Source: Chrysaora quinquecirrha (taxonomy: Eukaryota; Cnidaria; Scyphozoa; Semaeostomeae; Pelagiidae). From it: a stretch of 64,000 bases of DNA. The DNA is taken from positions 343,879 through 407,878 of the forward strand of contig JACTAT010000218.1 in assembly GCA_014526335.1 (NCBI GenBank), written 5' to 3'. Positions 11,230 through 22,189 of the stretch are shown here, in pieces (position 1 is the first letter of the stretch; each line of letters starts with the position of its first letter). The notes beneath the pieces were generated by a model. It made no database searches. It was not told where the DNA came from and was given only the letters and a program-made list of their open reading frames with translations. The position numbers and the translations under genes are program-made.

Positions 11230-11779
11230 TTAAAAGTCCCGCCAAGATTGCAAGTAGGTCATGCCGCCAGCATCCGGACTAAAAAGTTCCTGGTGACCTG
11301 TCAGCAGCAAGAACAGCACCTGAGTTTTTGTAAAAGATTTCAATAACACACTCTTTAGACCTCGCAGTTCTAGCGATTTTTGCATCTTTTGGTCTGTTTT
11401 CTCATACAGAGCAAGGCTTATCCTCTTATTTTTCCTTCCTTCGTCATCGTCAAAAACCACATTATTGCACGACAACACATCAGAGTGAAGGGTAATGCCC
11501 TTCCTTCTGCTCACATTCAAGATAATTTTGCTTCGCGGTTTCGCTAGTTCTGCAATAAGCTTGGCGGTAGTTTTATCATTTGACCATCTCCTTGATTTTG
11601 AAGAGCTGGGGCACACTCTTTAACTTGTCTCCAGCAAACAGCAGTAACTCCGCCAGTTTGTTTAATTTAGGCCAGTCATGGTGACTACCCCTGAAATATT
11701 TATGATTTTCTGACAATTTCACGCTTGATTCCTTGTGGAGAATGTTACGAGCCTTAGGAGAAAGGTTGCGCATTTCCAA
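11230..11779 (-). CDS. Unassigned protein gene, two overlapping frames
   Basis: Two minus-strand frames (11779-11576 and 11616-11230) overlap by 41 bases and look like one gene with a frameshift or a missed intron. The first starts MEMRNLSPKARNILHKESS. The second contains KIILNVSRRKGITLHSDV and a hydrophobic LLLTGHQELF stretch. The composition (Lys/Ser/Leu, few stops) looks protein-like, but I do not recognise a family. It could be a host exon or a transposon relic. Confidence 0.35.
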
Positions 11780-11799
11780 ACAATAGACGCTACTGTCCC

Positions 11800-12360
11800 C
11801 AATCCCCTCTTCCTCCCCATACGTAAATATCCTTTCGCTTCTTACCTCGTTTCCGCATTAGAGATCCCTAAGGCAATGCAATATGGCGGCAAACATTTTC
11901 AAAGTCTTTGGTTAATGTGCAACCTGTCGTGAGAATGTTTAGGCAAAGACAATAAACAAGGTAAGAACATCGAAAATATTGTAAATTCAAATAGGTAAAT
12001 TTCTATATGATTTGTCACAGGTTAGTTCTTGTAGCGCTATGGTTTAGGCCAACACACTAATCTCCTACTACCCATGAACAAGACTGACGTCTTTCTTAAT
12101 TCTCTTTTCTAGTTGATGATCCGGTTGGTAACTGACGTCAAGAGGTAAAAATTCATCAACCTCGTCAATCTCAATGAGTCATAAACGGTATTTTTTCTTG
12201 CATTAAAATCCCCACCATGAAAGAACCCACCCATCTCTTTGATACAAAGCACATTCCGACTGTAGTTTTTCAAAAGACAGAGATTGTCCTGACCTTAGTA
12301 AAGTTGACCTATTAGGCGGAATATGGAGAAAAAAGATATATAGATCTAATTGCCAACCAC
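11800..12360. other. No gene seen
   Basis: AT-rich sequence without a supported coding frame, terminal repeat or RNA gene. Confidence 0.45.
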
Positions 12361-12396
12361 AGTCTTTTTTTTATCCTACACAAAAAGTGATAGCTA

Positions 12397-13170
12397 TCAT
12401 AAAAAACGAAAAGTTATTTTCAACTGATTTTCTGACAAGAAGTGACATACCCCCTGATGGCCTACCCCACAAATGATTTCTATACCCAGGTTCATGGAAT
12501 TCTCTGAAATCATCATCAAAATTAATAACAAGGGAATCATTTTTATCTCTCCACGTTTCAGAAAAGCAAACCAGACCATTCCGTGTCAAATATCGGAGCC
12601 TGCATCACAGCCAGACAGCTTGATACTTTGAATCTTTTAATTTCTAAGCCCATTAACATTCCATGCGCATAACCTAAAAGATGTATAATTTTTCTTTGCC
12701 GTTTCTTTATGTAAAAACTCCTTCTTTTTAAAAATATCATTTAAAATATTATTTATGCCTGGAGCAAGATCTTCTTTGATACTAATTTTGACCGCCTTCT
12801 TTCTTTTCTGCATTACCTTTTCCTTAGTATTGAGTGAAATGAATTTCACCACAATCGCTCTCGATTTGTTTTCTTTAAACCTCCCGGCCCTATGCACGAC
12901 ATCAATATCTCCTCGCTCCATGTCAACATCAATGTCTCTTTTCAAAGCTTTAATGCAGACATTTTGGCATTCTCCCTTTTCTTCTTTCTCGATATTGTAT
13001 ATTCTCACCGAGCTCTTTCTGCTGTATTGTTCCTGCCTATCGACGAGGAAGCCAAGGTCGAACAATCTACAGCCATGGCTGTAGACATCATCTTTCACAT
13101 TATTTAACTCAAATTCCGTCTGAGCTTGTTTATTGTCAAGCCCTCCCATATCAGTACTAGATACAAGCAC
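12397..13170 (-). pseudogene. LINE relic: ORF1-like RNA-binding segment plus endonuclease start
   Basis: Frame 13170-12637 has an L1/CR1 ORF1-like RRM segment (VRIYNIEKEEKGE, VVHRAGRFKENKSRAIVVKF) and a basic region, then runs into LCAWNVNGLRN, the typical opening of a LINE AP-endonuclease. Frame 12589-12371 continues the endonuclease (VCFSETWRDK, GRPSGGMSLLVRK) after a frame change. RRM and endonuclease sequence lie unusually close, so two ORFs have been joined by deletion. It is not functional. Confidence 0.6.
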
Positions 13171-13843
13171 TCTGTTATCCTCTGTCTGGATTAGATTCGC
13201 AAGCTCAACTACTTCCTCTGCAATAGCTTTAGGAGTTGCCTATTTGCGCAAATCGTTTGTCCCGCAATGAATAATAATCGTTGATGGGTCTCGTTTTATC
13301 GTTGGGCAAACGTGGCTTTGCATGCAGTCAATAGAAGTTAGATTTTTTCGTCTGAACTTCTAGAAGCTTCATTCATTTTATAGGATTGGATGACTTTTAT
13401 TTTATCAACGAATCTCCAACAATTTCTATGAACTTTCCTTCTATTGATGCTGTTTCTTGCACTCAGCCACTCCTTGTTTCTGGTTATGTGACCTGCATCT
13501 GTTGTATTCCTGTCCTGTGGGATTCTGCTTTCTTGTTGCAAGTCTGACGTTGCTATTGGCGAGAATCTGTGATGAGAACTGACCGATAGTTTCCGTGAGG
13601 GCTTTGATGGCTTTTGAAAGAATGTTTACCATTCGCCAACCAGAAATTTTTTTTATGGGAATATGTATCGTGCATCCCTGCATTTTCTGTATTTATATCC
13701 GCAATTGGAATACTTTTGATCAGTAAATCCTTTCGTCGAATCTCATTTAAGGACTCCTTTCCTTTTTTTAATAACTTGATTTCCTCCTTGAGCTCAGGTT
13801 CCTTATAACTATAAACATAAATACAGCACGCACGCATGCTCAT
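13171..13843 (-). pseudogene. SGNH/GDSL esterase-like segment upstream of the LINE relic
   Basis: Just upstream on the same strand, a frame around 13240-13300 reads STIIIHCGTNDLRK, the block III/GxND signature of SGNH hydrolases, which occur in ORF1 of many CR1 and related LINEs. An in-frame TAG follows at about 13240, and VLVSS then leads into the RRM frame. More upstream frames (13843-13338) have low complexity, a Lys/Glu-rich coiled coil (KEEIKLLKKGKESLNEIRR) and no clear domain. The esterase role in LINE ORF1 is family knowledge; activity here is unlikely. Confidence 0.5.
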
Positions 13844-14132
13844 GCAAACATTACGTGTTCATTACAAGACATAACACATGACATAAAAGGACATACTACT
13901 ATATTTCTGCTAGACTCTCCCTTTTTAACAAAAAAATTCTATTTTGAAGTGATATATTGCAAGCGTATATATTGTCTATATACTTAATAACAAAACGAAA
14001 GCAGCAAAAGCGATATTACAAAGTTAAGATAACCCAAAATTACACTAACGATTGAGAAGACAGGAAAAACAACTCTCGACTTATTACACGAGTCTCCATT
14101 CTGCTCATAAAATCTAAATCAACAGCAACAGC

Positions 14133-14616
14133 AATAGACCTTTCCAAACAGATCTGGGTCGGGTGCGATATTGTTTCTGGGAAATGGTAGGCTTGTCAAG
14201 TAAAGGAATCCTCTCCACTGACAAAGAGCGGAATTGCGGTCGTTCCAGAACAGATATTGCAGCAATTTTTGCTTCCAATTCACATTTGATGGGAGTTAAA
14301 GTGAAAGAAAGGATTCAACTCCCATGTGATCTGTTCTAGGTTCGATTTAATCAAGTATTTTCCGTTCGGTTAGTTAATTTCATCTTGTTTCTTGAGTTTC
14401 TGCAGATATCTATTTTTAACATTTCTGTGGCAGGATTCCCTTTTCTGTCTTTTTCTTCTATTATTCGTGAATTTCGCGTATAATCTGCTGCACTACATCC
14501 TCTCAAGTGTCCGTAGCTTCTGTCTTTGTCAGTGGAGAGGATTCCCTTACTCGATATGCCTACCATTTTCCAGAAAAACGTCGTGCCCGACGCAGATCTC
14601 AGTGAAAAGGTCTATT
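14133..14616. mobile_element. 484-bp fold-back element with about 100-bp inverted repeats
   Basis: The left arm (14133-14235: AATAGACCTTT, AGATCT, GTCGGG, AATGGTAGGC, GGAATCCTCTCCACTGACAA) recurs inverted at about 14518-14616. The arms diverge by scattered substitutions. The short centre is non-coding. This is the structure of a MITE; the superfamily is unknown because no clear target duplication was seen. Confidence 0.65.
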
Positions 14617-15799
14617 AGCTACACTGAGACTCATATCCTGACAATGTTCAAAAGACAAAAGTCATCTTCCAAACTCGAAGGTTTTCATCAAAGTAGCGTT
14701 AGCCATTTCGTTTTGCTAATCACTGATTGATTAGATTTTATTCTATCGTTTGATCTGACGAAAAATCGAATAGCAGTAAGCCAGTGAAAATGTGGCAAAT
14801 TAAGTGCTGCAATCGCTGCAATCTGATTGGCCCAGCCAATATTTTGGTATGGAAAACTTATCAAGCATTACTCCGCTTTTTTGCATGCAAGTTTCGTAAG
14901 TCCCAGTTTGAGCAGCTTTCTGACCACAACAACAACTAAAGATGATAGCTGCGATAACTTGGACTCGTATGAATGGTCTAAAACAACTTCATATGCAGTC
15001 GTCCACCCATGTGAAGGAATAGACACGATTTAACCCTAATCATACCGGACTTTTTTTTATCTCAAAATAGCCGGGGGGTTCTTCACCCCCCACAAGAACT
15101 TGCTTCCCTGTGAAGTTAGAGCAATGAAACCTGGCACAGGCATGGTTAATGCATAAGGAGTTATGGTGGTAAAGTTGGCGTCTTCAACTTTTATTATGAC
15201 GTCATTATGACACCACAAACATGCTATGGACGTCGGTAAAAATTGACCTTTCTTCCGGCAATGTCACGTGACTCATTAAAGGAAATTAAATTTTTATTAA
15301 GGGAAATTTTTGTATTACCTTGTAGGTTATACATATAGGCTTAAAGTCAGCCTTGTTTGAAAGCTTACATCTATCACACAACAGAACTGTTACAAGAAAA
15401 GCTTCAGAGGATTATGATTCAGAGGAAACGACCAATGAAAAGCGGGTTTCTGATGTGTGATGCAAAGTTCGAATTGCACTTTGAGACAAAATCGAGCTGT
15501 GTCGTGAAGTTTTTGACCCAGTAAAATTGAAGGGTGATATTTTGTTATTCTTGTTTCCACTCTAAACCTTGGAAGGTAAGCTTTTTGACTGGTTGTATTA
15601 GGTTTATTATGCCTTTCTCTTTATTTTTGTGCAAGTTTAACAACCGTACAGCTACATTTATCCGAATTATAGCCCTTTTAGTACGATGGTGAGACGTTGG
15701 CCTAAGTTACATCAAAAGTCTTAGCTGCTGGCGGCTTTCAATTTTCTCTCAGGAATGTTGAAGAATGCTTGCGCATTCAGCATTAAAATGTTACCACAT
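14617..15799. other. No gene seen; repeat-like intergenic sequence
   Basis: No supported coding frame. A small hairpin (CCGGGGGGTTCTTCACCCCCC, from 15072) and short CACGTGAC/TGACGTCA-type palindromes occur. Confidence 0.4.
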
Positions 15800-16321
15800 C
15801 AGTGGCGTCACCACGGGGTGGACTGAGATGGACATGTCCACCCAAAGTTCTCTCAGACATTGATTTTCCAATTCGTCGAAATCCGTCATAATATTAACAG
15901 AGGGGGGGGGGGGCTTCGATTGATTTTCAGCAGAAGGGAATGAGCCCACTTTTCCTCCTACTCTATGCATTGGTGAAAATCATTAAAAATTACCAGTATT
16001 GTTGTTACCACTCAACAAGCCCCTCGCAGAAACAGCAGAAACATTGTCTTTCATTTTTGCATACAGTAGATTTGTATAAGCTTTTTATCGTTGTTACAGA
16101 TTATACTGTATCTATCAGTGGGATAGTTGTTGCAAGTAATGTAGTCAATAGCTGATCTTAGCTTGTTTCTATTTCACGTAAGGATTATAAAGAATGGGCG
16201 TTGCCCACCTTTTCCGTGCGTTTAAAGGGCGTGGTACCTAAAATTTTTTCCGGGGGCTGCGCCCCCAGACCCCCAAAAAGTTGTTGTCCACCCCAGTATT
16301 TTCAGTCTGGGAACGCCACTG
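15800..16321. mobile_element. hAT-type MITE, 522 bp
   Basis: The ends CAGTGGCGT and ACGCCACTG form hAT-like terminal repeats. The flanks TACCACAT (15792-15799) and TATCACAT (16322-16329) form an 8-bp target duplication with one mismatch, which is the hAT length. The interior holds poly-G/poly-C-rich inverted phrases and no transposase. Confidence 0.75.
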
Positions 16322-16367
16322 TATCACATGCATCGTCAGTCTATGTGTTTAAACTTTTCTTGTCATA

Positions 16368-17000
16368 CAGTCATGTGCATAAGTTTAAGACCACCTGTCA
16401 TTTTTCTTTCCTTATCAGACCAACTTCAAAATTATGCAATATGTCTAAAAGAAACCAATTCACGTCCCCATATTGATATTCTATGTAACTTTGGACTTAT
16501 ATGAAGCAAACCATTATAATGCAGCTAGAAACTTTTATGAATTTCCTAGTTCAGGGAGTATTTTTCTTGAATTAACTTCTTGCAAATATAGGTGTAAGTG
16601 CCTCACTAACTGACAGTCAGCATGGTCAAATTTTTGCTGCATGCAAGCAATGTGTGTTATTGTGAATGCAGGGTGTTGCTGATGTCTTGCTATAACCCTT
16701 TTATGCTTATATCACGTTCAGAAAAGCCCTGGGTTTATAGAAAAAGATTTTATCGAGATAATCATTAGTCACCAAGGCCTTTCTACAACAACTTGATTAA
16801 AACAAAAGGCCCTGTTAACATGCCAATTCATATACTTCTCTAGCTGGATTACATTTTTCTGCTTAATAGAAGTTTAAAGTTACATAGAATTTCAGTACAA
16901 GGGTGTGAATTTGTTTCTTTTAGACATATTGCATAGTTTTGAGGTTGATCAAATGAAATAGAGAAAGTGACAGGCGGTCTTAAACTTATGCACATGACTG
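16368..17000. mobile_element. Tc1/mariner-type MITE, 633 bp
   Basis: Terminal repeats of about 100 bp start CAGTCATGTGCATAAGTTTA and recur inverted at the right end. TA dinucleotides flank both sides (16366-16367 and 17001-17002), the standard Tc1/mariner target. No transposase is encoded. Confidence 0.85.
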
Positions 17001-17421
17001 TATTTTGCCGCTTGGGAGATATTGCGATATGAAGATATTTGATACTCTTAGATGCCTAATTGCTGGGGGCTTGGAATAGGCGGGGATTGGAACTTCTTTG
17101 AGAATCTAATTAGCGGGGGGGTTGGAATAAACGGGGGTTGGAATTTCTTTCAGAATCTAATTGGCGGGGTCGGAATTAACGGGGGGTCGGAATCGTTTGT
17201 AGGGTTTCAACAACTAGGATACTAAGAGCCAGACAACGCCACAGAATGAGTTGATTTGCTTGAAAAATCAAACCTAACACATAACTTTATTTAATGTAAG
17301 GATTAACACAAGAACATTTTACTTTATCAGGAAAACATAACTAAAAAAAGGAACAGAACAAATCTTAATCTATATCGTCTCATGTATAATTATAAAGTCC
17401 AGCTACATATAGTTTTTTCAG

Positions 17422-17784
17422 TTAGTTAAATTGATAAAAGAGACGGTTTCTGCTAACTGGTCGTATTGCAGGTTCAGGAACCTTGTGCACAAAATCTTCC
17501 AAACATGCTTCGAACTTAGTTTCATTAAGACGATAAGCATTAGTTCTGTTGCATGGTTCAAAGTAACATACCAATATTGGGTCATTCTCAACTACTGTTA
17601 CCAGCATTGTATGAGTGCCATTATTAATTTCCCAATAGTCCCCAATTTGTGGAAAAACTTCTACTGCTGACTCAGCTAGGCTGTTGCCTACCACCAAAAA
17701 TTCTTCGTCATCTTCTGATATTTCCTGACTTGACGTGGCGCTGCTTTCAGTGGCATCTGCTGATGGATTATTTCTTTCTATCAT
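17422..17784 (-). CDS. Small acidic ORF in the pogo-like element
   Basis: 120 codons beginning MIERNNPSADATESSATSSQ, with an acidic Ser-rich N-terminus and a folded-looking C-terminal part (GDYWEINNGTHTMLVTVVEN). It lies 26 bp downstream of the transposase frame on the same strand and is the last frame before the left terminal repeat. I do not recognise it. It may be a second transposon protein or a captured gene. Confidence 0.45.
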   Translation of the reverse strand: MIERNNPSADATESSATSSQEISEDDEEFLVVGNSLAESAVEVFPQIGDYWEINNGTHTMLVTVVENDPILVCYFEPCNRTNAYRLNETKFEACLEDFVHKVPEPAIRPVSRNRLFYQFN

Positions 17785-17810
17785 GGCACTTTGAGCTTCG
17801 AGTCAACGCT

Positions 17811-18902
17811 TTAGACTATGCCTTGCTTTCTGGTAGGTGGCTTTAAACTGGAAAATGTACGGAGTAAATAACCTGATGTTTTCTGTTTCAAAAGAAGCTC
17901 GTGAAAACTTTCTAAGAATTTGCTGTCAGCTGCTATGTCAGGGTCGTTCGAAAGAGGCGATAAGGCAATAGAAGTTGCCATCTCCAATCCCTGTTGCTGA
18001 GGAGCGGCTGCTGCTGTGCTAGTTGAATCAGATTCTTGATCAGTTATTTCCTTGTCCCCTTCTGTTATTTCGTTGTCGAGAATATCATCGACTTCAGAAA
18101 TATCGAGCTCTTGCCCTATGCAATCAAATAATTCACTACCTTCGACTGTAGCCCCTCTTCGAACGCCTTTGGGAGGAATCAACTTTCGCACTACTTCATG
18201 CAATGTTTTAATCGGCAACTCTGTCAAGAGTTTACTGCGGAACTGTACCATTGCAGGACCAATTAACAAAAAAAGATTATCTGAAACCAGATGATCCTCA
18301 CTGCCATCTAGAGCATTGGTAACAAATAAGCTCTTAAAAGCCCTTTCGACATTTATATCCAGCTTGCTCCAGGATTTTATAAGCAGGTCCATCATCTCAT
18401 CTCGAGAAGGAGAGGGAATTTTGGACGGATTTTTTTGCAACTGCTTGAGCATCAGTTTCATTTCTTCTTCCCTATAGAAGGCTTTAAGCCTTGCGTGGAA
18501 GTGGGTGTCATTTATCTGTATATCGCCAGTGACACCTCCACCAATCACTACCCAAACATATCGTCTATTATACAGTGCTTCTTGTATTTCAGGCATAAGA
18601 TGTACGGAATAGTCATCCAGGACGTAAATTGCAAAACCTTTCTGCGTAAACATGTTAAACCTGTTTGGTAAAGGATTGACCATTTTGAGCATTTGCTCCA
18701 GGCGATATGAGCCTTTTGGTGCCAACTGGTAATTAACACCCTCTGGGGCATGCAATTCAGAGCGTGTTCCTTTTCCTTTAAAGACAAACTCGGGAAGCAG
18801 CTGGATTTTAGGGTCACTGCAAAGCTGAGTGAAACAAGTAATTCTTTCTCTTGAAAGCATATAGTTTTCCTTTACATATGTACTTTCAGACTTTAACGAC
18901 AA
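17811..18902 (-). pseudogene. Pogo-like transposase, catalytic half
   Basis: The 363-codon frame carries the DDE-type segment VLDDYSVHLMPEIQEAL (a catalytic Asp), GGGVTGDIQINDTHFHARLK (the second catalytic Asp region) and the conserved SPSRDEMMDLL and NALDGSEDHLV blocks. It ends in a low-complexity acidic tail. Such transposases cut and paste the element at TA. The N-terminal DNA-binding half lies upstream in another frame, so the gene is split by a lesion near 18900-18996. Confidence 0.65.
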
Positions 18903-18995
18903 TGTTTTTGGTTGGAGCTTTCATTTGGATGCAGTGGCATCTGGTCACCATTAATGGTTGGGGGGTCAACGCCATATGCATCAATAAATTATTTT

Positions 18996-19370
18996 CTAAC
19001 AATCCAAATGTTTTTCAAATAATGGCTTATCTTCAAGTTCAGGAAAATCGTTCGCTAGAAATTTCTTGTGACATCTTTTTGCAAATTTTAAAGCTTTTCC
19101 CAGGTTTGGATCGTTGTGTTTTACATCAGCTAAATCTGAGTAAATGGTACGAACTGCTTTTGCAAGGAAACCCTGTCTCGGTATTTGTGAGACGAACCTT
19201 TTGCGTTTGGCATCATACCTTGTTTTCCCTTTTAAAGTTTCCAATTCTATATCATACTCTTGCTTACATTGCTCGACATATTCCCCAATCTCTCTTTTTT
19301 CTGCCAATGAATACCTATTTAATTCTCGGACAAACTTTCTCTTCTTAGTACTATTAACTTCTGCCATCAT
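18996..19370 (-). pseudogene. Pogo-like transposase, N-terminal half
   Basis: 124 codons starting MMAEVNSTKKRKFVRELNRY, basic and helical (SLAEKREIGEYVEQCKQEY), as expected for a DNA-binding N-terminus. It ends in a stop at 18996, before the catalytic half, which lies in a different frame. The link to the downstream frame rests on position, strand and the enclosing terminal repeats. Confidence 0.45.
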
Positions 19371-19875
19371 TTATACAGTATAACATATGAATCTGAGGTC
19401 TGAGTTACATTTGCTGTACTGTACATTTATCGCTTTTCTTATGCGTGTTTTCATGATAATGATTTTAATGATTTATTTGAAAGGTAACATCAAGATGTGA
19501 CTTCCTTAACTTAAGAGTATACTTGTCTTTGCGGAGACTATCCACTTCCTACCTACTGGGTTTTTTCACAGATTGCCAATCTCTTAAGATGGTGTTATGT
19601 CTAATTTTTCTACTGCAAGTTGCAGATTTTTTCAAATTTCTATTTCTGTATCTACACAAATTACTTATCAGCATAGGCAATTCATAGCTCTAACAAACGA
19701 GAATTTACAAGTGAAATGTCAGACCAAGAAAGTCACCATAAATTATGTAAGAAAATATTGACACCAACATCATTGCAAATCTTAATAAGCAGGGGGTCCT
19801 AATAAGGGAACCTAAGGGGGGTCAGAAATTTTCAAAATTTAATTAGCTGGGGGACGGCAATTAGGAACCTAAGAG

Positions 19876-22009
19876 TTGATTAACTAGACCGCGTCATGTA
19901 CCATGCCGTGCTAAGGTTTCTCTAGATGGGGGATAAGCCTCATTAATATATTTACATGCTTGTAAAGAGACGGCGGACTTAGATGGTAAAGACTCTAAAA
20001 TTCACCGATTTCAAGTGCCACCGTCAAAATCCTGATTTGCGGGGTGATTGCGTTGCTTCGGCAGTGCGCATCGTCACGTTCTTCTGGATCTGGCACGACA
20101 AAAACCTTTTCTACTGTATGTAAACAGAATGCGGAAAGTTTCGCCTGTTTGTAGATTGGGCACAGTCAGCAAATCCGAGCATAAGAATGGTCAGTAACTA
20201 TGTTCGTACCATCGACATAGGAAAAGATGTCAATAGGTTTTGTAACATTCTCTGAACAGCGATTCTGAGAATGACGCCCGTGCGCTGTAACCAAAACTTG
20301 ACCAAAGCGGAATGTAAACACTGCAGTGAAAGGAAGAAATCGAAGATTTCGCGTAGACTTTCTTGGAATTGGCAGATAAATTGATGATGTTTATTATCCT
20401 AACCAGAAATTGATAAATGATCTAAGTTTATAGATTAAATATCACATCAGCAATAGTGAATCGGTTGCACCTATCACTTTGTTTAGATTTCGAATCCAAG
20501 AGGAAGAAGGGCCTATATCGAGACTTCTCCCTCTGCTCCTTACTCCAATCATTAAAATATGCACGAAAAGCAACAGCAAAGCACACAATAAACACGAAGA
20601 AGACAAATACTTTTTATAAGAGCAGAAAGAACTCATTTTGTTGTAGAAAACAGCGAAAACCATCTCAAAAACAACAAGAACCAGCGTAAAACCCGCAGTA
20701 TTTTGTGCTAAGCTACCTCGCAGAGGAGGTGCTTATCACTAGAATTCCACACAAGAGGTGTCTGCATAAAACGCAAATTATATGCCAAAAATCTTTGAGC
20801 AAATTTATAAAAATTTATACCAAAATATTCGTTGAAAAATTATCTATCTAACCTTACCTGTCATTTTTTGGATTTGTGAACAAGGTGGACAAAAGAGGGT
20901 ATTCTTTTTCCCAAGCAAAAAAGTTGAGCAAGTTCGATAGGCTTCTGCCATAGAGCTTCTGTGGAGGTGGCAGTTTTATACGGCGATTATATGCCAGAGA
21001 AATTTCTTTAAATATGTCGAAAAATATATGAAAATATTCGTCGATAAATGATGTCTATTTATCCACCTGTCTTTTTTTGAATAATCCACCCGGTGATCAA
21101 GGAAAAGGGAAAATACAACTTTTCAAGCATGTTTTCTTGTGTGAAATAGATGCAATCAGACCTGGCGCGCTGTGCGGAAGTTAGTCCATAGCAAATGTTA
21201 CATATCTTTTGCGTTGGTACGCAGAAAACTTGACACTTGACCAATGCACCTGGAAACCAAATCTTTACGCAGATAAATTATTTTTTCAAACCAGGATTCT
21301 GATACTGTGTGACGAAATGGCGTAATGATTGCGCTCAGACATCTGTTTTTATCGCGTTAAACTGAGTGTAAGCTTCTTTCATCCTCGAAATAGGATGACA
21401 TGCAAGATGGTCCGCTGGCAAAGTCGCTGAAGGTAAGTCAAGAGAAATTGTCTGTGGGGAAGGCGCTGGTCGTCCACAAACTAGGAAAAATGGCGCTATG
21501 TCCAAAATACCTATGATAGCTGTGTTATGCGCATAAACTGCGGGTGGATGGGAATATTCCCAAGATTTCTGGTGTTTTTCAATGTAAATCGTTAGAGCGC
21601 TATTTAAGAAACGATGGGTACGATCTGTAGCACCATTTAGACGTTACCAAAAACCTGAGGTGAAAACGTGTTCAATGGATATTAACGACAACTTCACTGA
21701 AAAGTGCACGCGCTACAGTCTGTTTCAGGTATAGCACTGAGGAAATTTGAGTGTGGAAAAGCCACTCTTGAAAAAGTCATACTTAGTTTCTGGCGGCGGG
21801 ATGATAGCGATGTTGGCTTCCTGAGCAAACGGTGGCAAGGGTTCCCGACTGAGCGTATCAGGGACGACATTTTCTTTCATGGGCGGTGCTCAATTTAAAA
21901 GTCCAAGTGAGTGCTACAATTCAGTACATAACGTACAATTCAGCTTTTCATTCTCTCTATTGATGCAATTTGAGCCGCATCTGGGTATAAATTCGGCCTT
22001 AGTCTATTG
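19876..22009. other. No gene seen; degenerate duplicated segment
   Basis: No coding frame is convincing. Two stretches, about 20775-20920 and 20985-21115, share TATATGCCA, AAAATATTCGT, ACCTGTCTTTTTTTGA and GTGATCAAGG-like phrases, suggesting an old tandem duplication of roughly 200 bp. Its function is unknown. Confidence 0.4.
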
Positions 22010-22189
22010 TTTTGGTCTGTTTCTGACGTTCATACTCTGAACAGTGTCAGACGAAAAAATCTTTTAAGTATGCCCAAAAATGATTCCGCTGTTCATCGCA
22101 ATTTTGAATGCTTTCTGTTGAGTTTTTGTCACTTGAAAACTACATTCATTTTAGTAGGTTTACGCAATGGTAATGTGATGTTAGCATAG

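Larger units (their letters stand above)
17045..19875 (-). mobile_element. Pogo-like DNA transposon
   Basis: CTCTTAGATGCCTAATTGC at 17045 is matched by the inverted CTCTTAGGTTCCTAATTGC ending at 19875. G-rich degenerate repeats sit just inside both ends. Between them are minus-strand transposase fragments and a small second frame. The flanks contain TTGAT-like sequence on both sides but not an exact TA duplication, so the precise boundary is uncertain. Confidence 0.6.

Noticed and set aside
12755..13107. Plus-strand frames opposite the LINE relic
   Set aside because: Antisense shadows of the RRM-bearing frame, with no motif of their own.
20442..20689. Short frames on both strands near 20.5 kb
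   Set aside because: No motif, low complexity, and neither has neighbours or splice context.
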